A DNA stretch of 64,000 bases from CAWHOW01 sp963831005 (GCA_963831005.1 CAWHOW010000015.1:1-64000); one strand, 5' to 3'; positions 16,396-26,831 are shown, counted from the first letter of the stretch. Made by a program: numbers and translations. Notes: generated from the sequence alone by a model not told the origin.

Positions 16396-16770
16396 TCATT
16401 CAAAAAGCCCGTCATCACGCAACAATAAAAGTATAGCTGACTGAGGAACGAGGAAATATTTTTCCTGGTCGAACTCAATTTCAATAGCATGTTTCTGAAG
16501 ATAAAGAGCAAGGTCGCCTTCCTTTGCCTGCAACGGAATATATTTTGTCTTTTCTTTTTCTTTCTTCCATGTTTCATCATCTTCGGCAGAAGGGATGGGG
16601 TAACCGGGACCGACTTTAATAATGTAACCGCTCTGGATCTCTTCTTTTTCAACAACTGTGGGAGGTAAAAATAAACCACTCTTTGTACGGTCGCTTAATG
16701 ACTTTGGTTTAACTAGTACGCGGTCACCAACGACTATCAGTTTATCAATATTCTTAATAGTAAGATTCAT
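16396..16770 (-). CDS. GroES-like co-chaperone family protein
   Basis: The 124-residue protein has a Cpn10-type beta-barrel signature: L-I-V-V-G-D-R-V-L-V-K-P-K near residue 11, T-K-S-G-L-F-L-P-P near 29, and I-Q-S-G-Y-I-I-K-V-G-P-G near 45. It then has a longer acidic insert (E-D-D-E-T-W-K-K-E-K-E-K) than true GroES. Such GroES-related proteins occur beside the normal GroES in Bacteroidota; whether they cap GroEL is not known to me. It is encoded alone, with stops facing the receiver-domain gene. Confidence 0.75.
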   Translation of the reverse strand: MNLTIKNIDKLIVVGDRVLVKPKSLSDRTKSGLFLPPTVVEKEEIQSGYIIKVGPGYPIPSAEDDETWKKEKEKTKYIPLQAKEGDLALYLQKHAIEIEFDQEKYFLVPQSAILLLLRDDGLFE

Positions 16771-16920
16771 AAAATGGATATTGTAATAGCAAAACTAATT
16801 TAAATATTTATTCTCTGAAGAAATAATACTAAGATTGCTTTATTTGATTTGCGGATTCGCATCAATAATATATCCTTCGCAATTAACGATTCATTAACAT
16901 GCAAGCTGCACTTAATTTCA

Positions 16921-16928
16921 TAATTTTG
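16921..16928 (+). promoter_or_regulatory. Promoter -7 element of the methyltransferase gene
   Basis: TAATTTTG matches TAnnTTTG and ends 19 bases before the ATG at 16948. No convincing -33 element was found at the usual distance. Confidence 0.35.
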
Positions 16929-16947
16929 AAGAAATAAATACATCATT

Positions 16948-17952
16948 ATGAAAAAAGAAACAATAATACACACACCGGAAACCTTACGTGAATATATAAG
17001 CCATTTCCAGAAAAGCCGCATACTGCTTTCGGCTTTTGAATTGGATATATTTACTGTGCTTGACAAGGCGCCCAAAACATCTGCCGAAGTTGCAAAGAAA
17101 ATAAAAGCCGATGCCCGTGCTACTGACAGGCTGATGAATGCCACAACAGCTCTTGGTTTCCTGGAAAAGAAAAACGGGAAATTTCAAAACACTAAGGAAA
17201 CCAGTGCATTCATGGTTAAAGGCAAACCCGGATATATGTCGGGTTTAATGCATACAATTAGTCTTTGGCAGACATGGAGCACTTTGACTGAAAGTGTAAG
17301 AAAAGGCACATCTGTTTTTCAACGTCCGAAAACAATAAACAACAGGGATAACTTCTGGCTCGAAGCTTTTATAGGTGCTATGCACTACCGAGCAGCTAAA
17401 CAAGCTCCGGAAATAGTTGCAAAGGTTGATATGAAAGGGGTTAAAAAAGTCCTTGATGTTGGTGGTGGCTCAGGCGCATTTGCTATGGCTTTTGCTAAAG
17501 CAGGGAAAGGTGTAACAGCAACTGTTTTCGACCTGCCTAATGTAACACCTATTACATTGAAATATATCCATGCCGATAAAATGATCACAAAGGTGGATAC
17601 TTCAAGCGGTGATTATAACACAGATCCCTTGCCTAAAGGTTATGATATTATTTTCCTTTCGGCCGTAGTACATATCAACTCTTATAAAGGCAATGTTGCG
17701 CTGATAAAGAAGTGTGCCGCTTCATTAAACAAAGGAGGCCGGATTATCATACAGGATCATGTAATGAACGAAGACCGCATAACACCTCCCGGCGGTGCTA
17801 TATTTGCTTTGAATATGTTAGTCGGAACAGAAGAAGGCGACACCTACACTGAAAGAGAAATGTGCGAATGGTTCGAGAAAGCAGGAATGAAATTCGAGAA
17901 GCGCATTGAAACATTCATGGGAAATGCCCTTATAATAGGAAGAAAGAAATAG
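16948..17952 (+). CDS. SAM-dependent O-methyltransferase (AOMT family)
   Basis: The 334-residue cytoplasmic protein has an N-terminal winged-helix dimerisation domain (residues about 10-95: F-E-L-D-I-F-T-V-L-D-K-A-P-K-T-S) and a Rossmann methyltransferase domain. The SAM site is V-L-D-V-G-G-G-S-G-A-F near residue 169, followed by T-V-F-D-L-P and I-I-I-Q-D-H-V. This is the plant-COMT / hydroxyneurosporene methyltransferase-like layout. The substrate cannot be told and no biosynthetic neighbours are present. Confidence 0.87.
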   Translation: MKKETIIHTPETLREYISHFQKSRILLSAFELDIFTVLDKAPKTSAEVAKKIKADARATDRLMNATTALGFLEKKNGKFQNTKETSAFMVKGKPGYMSGLMHTISLWQTWSTLTESVRKGTSVFQRPKTINNRDNFWLEAFIGAMHYRAAKQAPEIVAKVDMKGVKKVLDVGGGSGAFAMAFAKAGKGVTATVFDLPNVTPITLKYIHADKMITKVDTSSGDYNTDPLPKGYDIIFLSAVVHINSYKGNVALIKKCAASLNKGGRIIIQDHVMNEDRITPPGGAIFALNMLVGTEEGDTYTEREMCEWFEKAGMKFEKRIETFMGNALIIGRKK

Positions 17953-18051
17953 TTCTTTCTCTTCATTTCTTTCATGGATATGATGCATAATTGCTCATAT
18001 TGCAACTGTTGAATGTCTTTTTTTCTTACATTCGCATAAATCAATGCAGCT

Positions 18052-19176
18052 ATGGCGGGTATTTATATTCATATTCCATTTTGTAAAAGCAAATGCCATT
18101 ACTGTAATTTCTACTCGCTTGCCTCCTCGCGTTATGTGAAGGATTTTATTCCGGCATTAATAAAAGAGATTGAACTTCAGCGAAATTATCTGGAAGGAGA
18201 GATTATTGAAACTATCTATTTTGGTGGAGGCACACCTTCATTACTGGATTATGATAGCCTGATGCAGGTTTTTGATAAACTTCAGCAAACATTCACAATA
18301 TCTGCTCAGCCAGAAATAACAATAGAAGCAAACCCCGATGATCTGGATGCTGCAAAACTGAAAGAACTAAAGCAAATGCCTGTCAATCGTCTAAGCATAG
18401 GTATACAATCATTCTTTGATGACGACCTAAAATATTTGAACCGTATACATACTGCATCGCAGGCAGAGGCAGCTGTAAAAAGAAGCCAGGACAATGGGTT
18501 TAACAATATCAGCATTGACCTTATTTACGGAATACCAACATTGACTGATGCTAACTGGAAGCAAAATTTAGCACAATCATTTTCACTTATTGTTCCACAC
18601 ATTTCTGCTTACAGCCTGACTGTTGAACCCAAAACAGCATTGGACACCCTTATCCGTAAAGGGAAATCAAAGCCTGTTAATGAAGAACAAAGTGTCAATC
18701 AGTTCAAGATTCTTATGAATGAAATGAGGCAAAACGATTTTGTGCATTACGAAATTTCGAATTTCTGCAAAGAGGGTTTTATCTCCATTCATAACAGCAA
18801 TTACTGGAAGGGGAAAAAATATCTTGGACTAGGTCCTTCTGCGCATTCTTTTAATTTAAAAACCAGGCAATGGAACAATTCGAATATAGTTGAATATATT
18901 GAAGGAATGGAAACATCTGCGCCTACTTTTGAAAAAGAGAATCTTTCTGAACAAGATAAATTCAATGAATATATTATGACCTCACTGCGGACAATATGGG
19001 GCTGCAACCTAAATTATATTGCTGAAAGGTTTGGCTCAGATGCAAGAAAAGAACTTGAAAAGAGTGCGGAAACTTTTATAATAAGAGAACAAATGACCCT
19101 GAATAACGATGTGCTTTATTTGACTGATAGAGGCAAACTCTTTGCCGACTGTATAGCTGCTGATTTATTCAGATAG
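18052..19176 (+). CDS. hemW: HemW, radical-SAM heme chaperone
   Basis: The 374-residue protein opens with I-Y-I-H-I-P-F-C-K-S-K-C-H-Y-C-N-F, giving the iron-sulfur cysteines C11, C15 and C18. It continues with the SAM motif F-G-G-G-T-P-S and the HemW core S-I-G-I-Q-S-F and Y-E-I-S-N-F. It lacks the N-terminal extension of true HemN coproporphyrinogen oxidases, so it is HemW, which handles heme insertion, rather than HemN. It starts at an ATG about 17 bases after a TACATTCG -7-like element. It converges on yraN, with the stops 20 bases apart. Confidence 0.93.
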   Translation: MAGIYIHIPFCKSKCHYCNFYSLASSRYVKDFIPALIKEIELQRNYLEGEIIETIYFGGGTPSLLDYDSLMQVFDKLQQTFTISAQPEITIEANPDDLDAAKLKELKQMPVNRLSIGIQSFFDDDLKYLNRIHTASQAEAAVKRSQDNGFNNISIDLIYGIPTLTDANWKQNLAQSFSLIVPHISAYSLTVEPKTALDTLIRKGKSKPVNEEQSVNQFKILMNEMRQNDFVHYEISNFCKEGFISIHNSNYWKGKKYLGLGPSAHSFNLKTRQWNNSNIVEYIEGMETSAPTFEKENLSEQDKFNEYIMTSLRTIWGCNLNYIAERFGSDARKELEKSAETFIIREQMTLNNDVLYLTDRGKLFADCIAADLFR

Positions 19177-19196
19177 GTCATTTCCGACTTATCAAA

Positions 19197-19568
19197 TCAC
19201 TGGTTATATTGTGAAGGATAAAATGCGTCTTCAATATGGTTTATCTTCCAATCAGAACAATGGCATAGAACAGAAATAATATCAAATCTTACTTCATCTG
19301 TAATACCATTCTTTTCCACATAAGCATTGGCAGCGCGGATAAGGAAGCTTTGTTTTTTATTACTCACAAATTCTTCAGGTTCGCCGAAAGCATTAGAGAA
19401 CCTTGTCTTTACCTCTACAACGACTATGCAATTATCTGTTCGTGCTATGATATCAATTTCATCTTTTGAATAATGCCAGTTGGTTGCAAGTATACTGTAG
19501 CCCTTTTTAACAAGATATTTTTGAGCTAACTCTTCCCCTTTCTTTCCAAGTTCGTTGTGTTCTGCCAT
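19197..19568 (-). CDS. yraN: YraN / UPF0102 family protein
   Basis: The 123-residue protein matches the family throughout: N-E-L-G-K-K-G-E-E-L-A near residue 4, then N-W-H-Y-S-K-D-E-I-D-I-I-A, then V-V-V-E-V-K-T-R. These are the acidic residues of a PD-(D/E)XK-like endonuclease fold. The cellular function is unknown. It ends near the hemW stop and lies 27 bases after the start of the LD-carboxypeptidase gene in the direction of transcription, so the two may share a transcript. Confidence 0.88.
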   Translation of the reverse strand: MAEHNELGKKGEELAQKYLVKKGYSILATNWHYSKDEIDIIARTDNCIVVVEVKTRFSNAFGEPEEFVSNKKQSFLIRAANAYVEKNGITDEVRFDIISVLCHCSDWKINHIEDAFYPSQYNQ

Positions 19569-19595
19569 AAACAGAATATTTTGAAATAAGTTATC

Positions 19596-20507
19596 TCAAT
19601 TTTTAATAAAAGAAAGTGATGCTTTATCTGTTGAAACATCAAGCATTACTTTTCTTCCCATTATCAGTGCTCTGTTATCTTCAATATGCCCTGCAGGGAA
19701 ATTAAAACAAACAGGGTAATTATATTCGGCTACTGCTTCAGCAATAATTTCATACGCTGTCTTTCCAAAAAGAACAGTATTGTCTTTCATCTCTGTCATT
19801 CCGCCAATTACAAGTCCGGCAAGGTTTTTAAGTTTACCGCTACGTTTCAGTTGCATCATCATCCTGTCAATATGATAAAGATATTCGTCAAGGTCTTCAA
19901 TAAAAAGTACTTTGCCAGAAGTGCTGATGTCAGATGGCGTTCCAGCTAAAGCATATAACAAAGAAAGGTTACCACCAACAAACATCCCTTCAGCGCTTCC
20001 TGCTTTATTTAAGGAAGAGGAATCAATTTCATACGAAATCTTTTCCCCAAATAAAGCTTTTTTAAGGCTGGTCAAAGCATTATTATCTTTTCCATCTATT
20101 GGAAAATTTAGAGGCATAGTAGCATGAAGTGTTTCTATTTCAAATTGTTGATTTATGTGCGAATGGAGAACTGTTACATCACTGTATCCAACAATCCATT
20201 TGGGATGCCTGATGAAAGATGAAAAATCAATTCTATCAATTATTCTCACGGTACCATATCCACCTCTTGCAATAATAATGGCATTTATTGTTTCATCATC
20301 CAGCATCTGTTGCAAATCGAAAGCACGTTGTTCATCAGTGCCTGCATATTGATTGAAGGCCTCATAAATATTAGTACCTAAACTAACATTTATATCCCAT
20401 TCCTTAAACTTCTTAATAGCAGGTTCTAATTCTTCCTGACTAATTTTTCTGGCTGTAGCCACAATCCCTATAGTATAGCCCTGTTTAAGATATGGAGGAG
20501 AAATCAT
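19596..20507 (-). CDS. LD-carboxypeptidase (S66 family)
   Basis: The 303-residue enzyme trims the terminal D-alanine from tetrapeptide stems during murein recycling. The serine nucleophile S109 lies in V-G-Y-S-D-V-T, with E204 in F-I-E-D-L-D-E and H274 in P-A-G-H-I-E-D-N completing the expected Ser-Glu-His triad. A-R-G-G-Y-G near residue 80 is the oxyanion-hole region. There is no signal peptide, so it is cytoplasmic like E. coli LdcA. It lies 33 bases behind the PrkA-like gene on the same strand. Confidence 0.92.
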   Translation of the reverse strand: MISPPYLKQGYTIGIVATARKISQEELEPAIKKFKEWDINVSLGTNIYEAFNQYAGTDEQRAFDLQQMLDDETINAIIIARGGYGTVRIIDRIDFSSFIRHPKWIVGYSDVTVLHSHINQQFEIETLHATMPLNFPIDGKDNNALTSLKKALFGEKISYEIDSSSLNKAGSAEGMFVGGNLSLLYALAGTPSDISTSGKVLFIEDLDEYLYHIDRMMMQLKRSGKLKNLAGLVIGGMTEMKDNTVLFGKTAYEIIAEAVAEYNYPVCFNFPAGHIEDNRALIMGRKVMLDVSTDKASLSFIKN

Positions 20508-20540
20508 GGAAGAGATTAGTTTTACAATAACAGGATAGGC

Positions 20541-22826
20541 TTAATATTTTTTATCAAGCTTCCTGTCGATCACGTACAAGCTAATTTGCCTTGCTCCTTC
20601 GGGAGTATAGCCGAATTTACATTTCAGGTTATTCACCAAACGATTAATGGTATTTTTTGTTTGATTGTCATAAGAATTATATCCCGAAGTACCAAAATCT
20701 AAAAGCGCTCTTCTGAAATTATCATTTTGGGAATAAGTAGTCAGTGCGTTTTCTTTAAGGTTCCTTGTATATTTTTCAAATAATGTATTATACAACTTTG
20801 TTTCTTTAATCTCCTTCTTAAGAAGTTTTATTTCGTAAGACAACGTATAAGTTACATATTCATTGTGAATGTCCTTTCGGAAAGTTTTCCTTTCAATAGA
20901 AGTGCTTAATGTGCCAAGGAAGAGTGCTTCAAAATTTTTGAAGTATTCTTCTGTGATTTCAATTTCGTCTCCGGTATAGACAGATTTCTCAGTTGCTCCG
21001 AGCTCAAAGTTAATGGCGAAAAGATAATTCAGTATATCGCGGGAGATTTGCTTCTCGCTATAATAATAAATCGATTCCTTTAATTCCTGCAACACATTAT
21101 AATCATACATATCAACCAGCGAATCAATAAAACTTCCGGGAACCATTTCGTTAAGCGTTTCATTTTCCTCGAAGAAATCCTGAAGCATATCCATCGTAAT
21201 AAGGTTATTACTTTCAGCATGTTTATTATAAAACATATTGAAGAGGGTGAGCGACTGCCTTCCAGAAAAGCCTTTCATTCCTTCAATCTCAGATTCTTCT
21301 ATCAAATCTTTTCTTACATCTTTCGTAAAACTTTTAACATCTTCTTCCGATAACCAATCCGGAATTATTCCTTTATATAATTCCATTTTCAGCAGCAGCC
21401 TGTCATCATCAAGATATTTATTATAAATATCAAAATTCTTTATCCAATAGTTAATAGTAGACGATTCAGGCTCCATGCGGGAAGCAATAATTATCTTCCC
21501 GAAATTCTCAAGTACGCGTGGAAGGAATTTCTTTTTTATCTGCTCTCCAAATTTGTTGATATATATAGATACTTCTGTTTCGTAATCCAGTACATATGGT
21601 ATGTTAATGTGAACTATCCTGTCCTGAAACGATTTTACATTTTCATAATGTATCTTATCTTCCGGGTTTACCAATCCCACAAACATAGACTTAATACGCT
21701 CTTCTGCCATTTCCACTTTGTGAACACCATCACTTATGATACCATGCAGATCAACCAGTCTCTTTATATTGTTTTCCTTTATATCCATTAGAGCGTAGAC
21801 GCCATTATTGGTATTTGCAAGATGTGAATAGATATAACGAACTTCGTCACTTTTCAGCAGATTATTAAGCAGGGTCTGAATAGTAGGGTCTTTCACTGAT
21901 TCCTTATAATATTCATCCCCGGGATTAAAAATACTGATACCCCTTCCAAACTGCCTGTCGAAACTAAGGTTACGGGCATGTAACATATTGAATACTTCAA
22001 GCGGTTCCCCAAGTTTATCAAGCAAGATATTATAAATAGCGCTACAAATACTGCAAGGCTTGCCTTTTAACACCCACTGATATTCTTTAGAATTAAACAG
22101 CTTTCTTTTAAAAGATTTGTCTGGAATGAGTTCTTCAAGAAAAGCCCTCCTGTAATCTTTGGGTATCTGTAGTATAGGGTGGTCGTTGGAAGGGCAAGTA
22201 ATATCAATAAAGCGCTTTGTATCTTCATTTCTTTTTGAAGAGGATATATATTGGTGGACTTCTTCAGCTATTTCAGGTATATGCTGAAGGTTCTCCAATT
22301 TCTTTATTTCCAACCGCCATACTGTTTTATAAAGAATGCCCTCGCGTGCTTTATTATATATTTCAATCTTCTGCAACAGGTTATTCAGAAAAGTACTTTT
22401 ACCGCTTCCCGGTGGCCCTTCAAAAAGATATATATGATTGTTCTGTACTCCCTTTTTAAACTCCTCAATCAGGTTCATAAGTCGGTTTGAAAACAAACGA
22501 TCCGCAAAAAAAGGATCATCACAACCGCTTACAAATAATTTTGAGAAATCATATTTAACAAATCCTATTGAATGTCCCTCGTCCTCATATTCATCAATCC
22601 CCTCCGGAACAAAGTAATGCATCATGTCATGGAAATACTGGAATATATCACGAAAAATAAGATCAGGTTCTTCAGACGCCATGAAAAGGAAATCATTGAA
22701 ATGCACATAGTCGCGCTTGTCTGTATCGCGCATACTATTGCTAAGCGTAATCATCGCTTCCAGTTTCTTTCCCCTGGAAACAAGTTCTGACAGGTCAACG
22801 GGATTTTTCTTTTTCTTAGTTGCCAT
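20541..22826 (-). CDS. PrkA-like serine-kinase/AAA protein, long form
   Basis: The 761-residue cytoplasmic protein carries a Walker A motif G-P-P-G-S-G-K-S-T at residues 137-145 in the PrkA-type AAA domain, a C-S-I-C pair near 275, and the family segment G-V-Y-A-L-M-D-I-K-E-N. PrkA proteins (YeaG in E. coli) act in starvation responses together with YeaH (DUF444) and YcgB (SpoVR). The SpoVR gene ends five bases upstream, so the two form an operon. A second PrkA-like gene with a DUF444 gene lies at 36.8-40.2 kb. Kinase activity itself is debated for the family and is not shown by sequence here. Confidence 0.85.
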   Translation of the reverse strand: MATKKKKNPVDLSELVSRGKKLEAMITLSNSMRDTDKRDYVHFNDFLFMASEEPDLIFRDIFQYFHDMMHYFVPEGIDEYEDEGHSIGFVKYDFSKLFVSGCDDPFFADRLFSNRLMNLIEEFKKGVQNNHIYLFEGPPGSGKSTFLNNLLQKIEIYNKAREGILYKTVWRLEIKKLENLQHIPEIAEEVHQYISSSKRNEDTKRFIDITCPSNDHPILQIPKDYRRAFLEELIPDKSFKRKLFNSKEYQWVLKGKPCSICSAIYNILLDKLGEPLEVFNMLHARNLSFDRQFGRGISIFNPGDEYYKESVKDPTIQTLLNNLLKSDEVRYIYSHLANTNNGVYALMDIKENNIKRLVDLHGIISDGVHKVEMAEERIKSMFVGLVNPEDKIHYENVKSFQDRIVHINIPYVLDYETEVSIYINKFGEQIKKKFLPRVLENFGKIIIASRMEPESSTINYWIKNFDIYNKYLDDDRLLLKMELYKGIIPDWLSEEDVKSFTKDVRKDLIEESEIEGMKGFSGRQSLTLFNMFYNKHAESNNLITMDMLQDFFEENETLNEMVPGSFIDSLVDMYDYNVLQELKESIYYYSEKQISRDILNYLFAINFELGATEKSVYTGDEIEITEEYFKNFEALFLGTLSTSIERKTFRKDIHNEYVTYTLSYEIKLLKKEIKETKLYNTLFEKYTRNLKENALTTYSQNDNFRRALLDFGTSGYNSYDNQTKNTINRLVNNLKCKFGYTPEGARQISLYVIDRKLDKKY

Positions 22827-22831
22827 ACTCG

Positions 22832-24433
22832 TCAGAGGGTTGATTTTTCAATATTTTTGTCTTTCATTGTGTACAGAACTTTCGTGAATGACAATTCGGG
22901 TTCCTCAGAAGAAGATTCTTCCCTTACTATTTCTGTTGTTTCAAGCTGCACCTGGTTACCCCATAAGAATTCAAGCCCAAGCAAGGTATCAGGAATATAT
23001 GGTTTATATATCTGTTTGCCCTCAAATATATGGGTAAGATAAAGGTTATCTTCTGTTGTCTTCTCTTTGTTTATGATTATCAAAGGCGGATGATACAGGG
23101 ATTCCATCATCATGTTCTTATAATCTTCAGCTTTTTTGCTTTTGATATAATACTCATAAACTCCTTTTTCCTCATTCACTCTCTTCCCGACCACAAATAG
23201 ATCGTGTTCATTAATGAAATCCTGATCAACAAAGGTATTCAACAACATAAAATCACTGAAGTTTTTTCGCAGTTCGAATATGGCTTTTCTTCCGTTTCTG
23301 GTTTTCTTATTGTAATTGTCTCTTTCTTCTATACCATCTATCTTCTGGAAATCGTAGCTTATCTTTCCTTTATTGGCAAGATCTTCCACATGTTGTATCA
23401 GCCTCATTCCAATCGCATAGGGGTTAAGTCCAACCCTTGATACAGCAGTAACCCCAGCATTTATCCTTGCATAATCCACCTCGTGCCCCGCGATGCGTTC
23501 GTCCTGACGGAACAACGTATCGTGCCAGTAGCTTGCCCACCCCTCATTCATAATCTTAGTACGAATTTGAGGAGCAAAATACAATGATGTATTCCTGACA
23601 ATAGTTAATACGGATTGCATCCACTGATTCTCTTCTTTTTTCAGAAAAGGTGATTTTTTACAAATGAATTCCAAAATATCAACAGGTGCTTGTTCAGCTC
23701 CCTTATAATTATCAAACATCGTTTGAAACTCGGGATATTTAACCCGTACCTCTGAAAAGAATACCGATTCGGCCATCTCATGGTTAACCTGCCCTATATG
23801 GTTATACCTGTCTATTTCCTTGAATATCTGGTGCTGTGATGCTTTCAGGACTTCCTGCAAGAACACTTCAAAATAATAATTCAATTTGGACGAAGGCTTT
23901 TTCTCTGCAACTAGGTTATTTTTAGGAAGATCCTGGAAATAACCAGTGATATTATCTATGCTTCTGCTGAATTCAATAACATAATCCACCCAGCGGCCAT
24001 GCTTGCTGCGAAGGCTTTCTATAAGGCGTTTGTCAGCAAGAGCCATTCCTACAAAATCATCATTCCATGTGTTTTCAAAAAGTATGTTGTTCTGGAAGAA
24101 ATCTATATGCGCCAGCACATGATAAAAAATCATGATATTCAGCCAGTCGGGATTGTTGTCGTTATAAAACGAAATAGCCGGTCTTGAATTGATAACTGTC
24201 TCATAAGGATTGCTAGGATAAAGCTTGTACTTTCCCTGCTCTTTAAGCACTTCCACATCATGCACCCAATACTCATACAAGGTAGGTATCATGTTCTTGG
24301 GCGAAAGGCTTATCATGTCCCTGTTGGTAACAATATATTCCAGTGTTTCATCATTGAACGATAATCCAGCAGCACGTGCGCGCTCCTTGCATTCCTCCAT
24401 TATCTTTTTCGTATGCTGGTCTATCAGGTACAT
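22832..24433 (-). CDS. SpoVR / YcgB family protein
   Basis: The 533-residue cytoplasmic protein shows SpoVR family features: an N-terminal helical segment, N-P-Y-E-T-V-I-N-S-R-P-A-I-S-F-Y, H-V-L-A-H-I-D-F-F-Q-N-N, and M-N-E-G-W-A-S-Y-W-H near the middle, all strongly conserved in the family. Its molecular activity is unknown. In many bacteria it is co-expressed with PrkA/YeaG and DUF444/YeaH under stress or sporulation. It is the first gene of a two-gene minus-strand operon with the 761-codon PrkA-like gene. The start is the ATG at 24433. Confidence 0.93.
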   Translation of the reverse strand: MYLIDQHTKKIMEECKERARAAGLSFNDETLEYIVTNRDMISLSPKNMIPTLYEYWVHDVEVLKEQGKYKLYPSNPYETVINSRPAISFYNDNNPDWLNIMIFYHVLAHIDFFQNNILFENTWNDDFVGMALADKRLIESLRSKHGRWVDYVIEFSRSIDNITGYFQDLPKNNLVAEKKPSSKLNYYFEVFLQEVLKASQHQIFKEIDRYNHIGQVNHEMAESVFFSEVRVKYPEFQTMFDNYKGAEQAPVDILEFICKKSPFLKKEENQWMQSVLTIVRNTSLYFAPQIRTKIMNEGWASYWHDTLFRQDERIAGHEVDYARINAGVTAVSRVGLNPYAIGMRLIQHVEDLANKGKISYDFQKIDGIEERDNYNKKTRNGRKAIFELRKNFSDFMLLNTFVDQDFINEHDLFVVGKRVNEEKGVYEYYIKSKKAEDYKNMMMESLYHPPLIIINKEKTTEDNLYLTHIFEGKQIYKPYIPDTLLGLEFLWGNQVQLETTEIVREESSSEEPELSFTKVLYTMKDKNIEKSTL

Positions 24434-24546
24434 TTTATCTTTTACTGAAAGTACTTATTAAAGCAACGGATTTCATTTAGTAAAAGTAATAATTTTTTTT
24501 ATTTCCATTGTGGTTTTTTGCAGCTTTTTTTGCATTGCATAGCTTA

Positions 24547-24577
24547 AAAAAGCAAGGGCTTCGCATTAGCGAAGCCC
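24547..24577 (-). terminator. Terminator of the adhesin gene
   Basis: On the minus strand GGGCTTCGC-TAAT-GCGAAGCCC forms a perfect 9-bp stem followed by TTGCTTTTTT. It lies 28 bases beyond the stop at 24605. Confidence 0.85.
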
Positions 24578-24604
24578 CCTGATTATTTTAAAGGCCTATT
24601 AATA

Positions 24605-25909
24605 TTATTCTTTCACAAACTTCCTTACAAAAGTCCCTTTTTCTGTTTTAACCTTAATATAATATATTCCCCCTGCAAGAGTAGAAATATCGATATTGGT
24701 TTTGGCTTGTAACAAAGGTTGCTGGATTAAAAACTGTCCCTGAACATCATAAACAAAAATCGTCTGATCTTTAGCAAAGCTTGGATTTTCAATAGTTATT
24801 TGATCAACCGCAGGGTTCGGATAAATCAAGATATTGTTAATGGAAGAAATTTCATTAATACCTACGTTTAAAAGATCAATTACATTAGACGTATCAGAAC
24901 TACAGCCATTGATCGTTACAATATCATAGTAATTACCATTTAATGCTGGAACATAATCCTGACCTATTGCTCCGCCAATTAAAGTATTTTGGTAATACCA
25001 CTGATTACCACTCGCTGCGTTTGACTGTAATGTACTTACATTTAAAGTAATTACCGGAGTAGGAGGCAATGTATTAACGGTCGCGGCTAAGGTTGAAATA
25101 GCTCCATCGCCGCAAGAATTATTTCCATTCACTGTAATATTGCCCGAAGCAGCCGATGCGCCAAAATTAACAGTAATGCTATCAGTAGTGCTTGTTCCGG
25201 TTGCTCCCGCTGGTAATGTCCAAATATATGTTGAAGCATTGGCAATTGCAGGCACGCTATAAATTATACTATCCTGTTCCTGGCAAATTGGTGTAATTCC
25301 GATAATTGTTCCTGCAGCAGAAGGTAATGGATTGACAGTAACAGGGAATGTCGACGGCAGTCCATTGCCACATGTATTAGTGCCTTTTACTGTTACATTA
25401 CCCGATATTGCACTTGTTCCATAATCAACAGAAATGCTGTTTGTTGTGCTGGTTCCTGTAGCTCCGCTGGGTAAAGTCCACGTATAAGATGTTGCTCCAG
25501 AAATTGAAGAAACGTTATACATTACGGCATTTTGACCCTGGCAAACTGTTGCTGTTCCTGTTATAGTTCCTGCCGCTGAAGGAGCATCCGAACAACTGCA
25601 CCAGAACCATCCTGTATTATCGCTGATATTCACACTATGGCTGCCTGCAAAGAAACCAGCCTCTCCTTCTGCATTCAAATCCTGTAAATTCAAATAATCA
25701 GCGCAAACATTGCCTGTAGTTTTATTAATGAATGCCTGGCTTCCGCCTGAGTTAGAATGTAAAGTAATATAGGACGAAGCATTACCAACTGCCTGCAAAT
25801 AATTATTTATTGTGAGCGTAATGCCGTAGTTAAGAGTATACGTTTGCCCTACAGTGAAAATATACACTGTCAGCAATATTATTTCCACTAATTGTTCCTG
25901 TAGATTCAA
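24605..25909 (-). pseudogene. C-terminal part of a frameshifted repeat adhesin: PKD-like domains and T9SS tail
   Basis: This 434-codon open stretch has no credible start and continues a larger minus-strand gene (24605-29320). It ends the last long module, then holds two PKD/Ig-like domains of about 85 residues (each A-G-T-I-x-G ... C-Q-G-Q/E-Q ... Y-x-W-T-L-P-x-G-A-T-G-T-S-T-T), and a T9SS type A sorting domain (I-Y-P-N-P-A-V-D-Q, then G-G-I-Y-Y-I-K-V-K-T-E-K-G, ending R-K-F-V-K-E). The intact product would be a secreted, surface-attached adhesin-like protein. It is followed by a good terminator. Confidence 0.8.
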
Positions 25910-26179
25910 ATGTAATTTTGTTGAATGACATTCCCCCCGCTCTGTATTTCTCCATCATCCCCAAAAGTGACTTTATTGAAACTATTGTTAGCGCCCGAAA
26001 TAAATCGTCCGCCTCCGCTAAAACTTACATTATTAAACGTATTATTGTCATCCGTTATAGTTGAATAACTGCGTTGTCATATTAAAAATAAGATTGTTAT
26101 ATAATTGTGATCCGCCAGCGAAATAAGGACCATTCGAGTAGTAAAAGTAATAACAGATGCGCCTGCACCCAATGAAAGA

Positions 26180-26506
26180 TTACTTGAACGTGCAATACCA
26201 TGCATAACCGCTTCCGGTTATGGTAACGGCCGAGTTTCCCATTATCAGATTTCGTACATTACTGGTAGATGAATTGAATCCACTTGCAGTTACATTTTTA
26301 CTATTGAAGTTTAACTGCCCTGCATCCAGATATATTGTACCGGCAGTACTAAAAGCGTCCTGCATTGTATAACTGCCGGCGCCATCAAAATAAATATTAC
26401 CGGTATAGCCCGTACTAGAGTTTGTGACAAATTGTTTCCCTGCAGAAGTAATTGTCTGCCCTGAACTGTCCGATTCAAAATACAATTGCCGCAGTGAAAG
26501 AAGCAA
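26180..26506 (-). pseudogene. Adhesin gene fragment, module 3 middle
   Basis: The frame encodes T-S-A-G-K-Q-F-V-T-N-S-S-T-G-Y-T-G-N-I-Y-F-D-G-A-G-S-like residues also present in the fragments at 27034 and 28149. It overlaps the next fragment in another frame by about 30 bases, so a single-base indel joins them. It is part of the same minus-strand gene. Confidence 0.65.
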
Positions 26507-26831
26507 TATTCATTGCGGAAATAAAAGTTAGAGAACCATAAATATATAATGGATCATTTGAAGTGGAACTGGTGAGATACGGATTATTGGTTGATCCCGT
26601 CCAATCCATATTTTTACAATAAGCTGCAACATCTTCCTGTGTATTGGCCCCATAAATATTTACCTGTGAACCGAAGATAGTAAATGAATTGGCATCAAAA
26701 AACACACTGTCATAAATAGTTGGAATACATCCACTACCTGTTCCACCGCTTGTTAATGACCAATGTGCCGGATCATCCCAGTTGCCAGTATTTCCTATCC
26801 AGTATAAATTCTTCGCAGCTATGTCATTCAT
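26475..26831 (-). pseudogene. Adhesin gene fragment, module 3 start
   Basis: It begins with the module opening N-L-Y-W-I-G-N-T-G-N-W-D-D-P-A-H-W and continues with S-G-C-I-P-T-I-Y-D-S-V-F-F-D-A-N. The same opening occurs at about 28020 and 29220. It is not a separate gene but one frame of the fragmented adhesin. Confidence 0.65.

Noticed and set aside
20541..22826. Annotating the 761-codon protein as a plain AAA ATPase unrelated to PrkA
   Set aside because: The Walker A position, the G-V-Y-A-L-M-D-I-K-E-N block and the adjacent SpoVR gene fit PrkA better.
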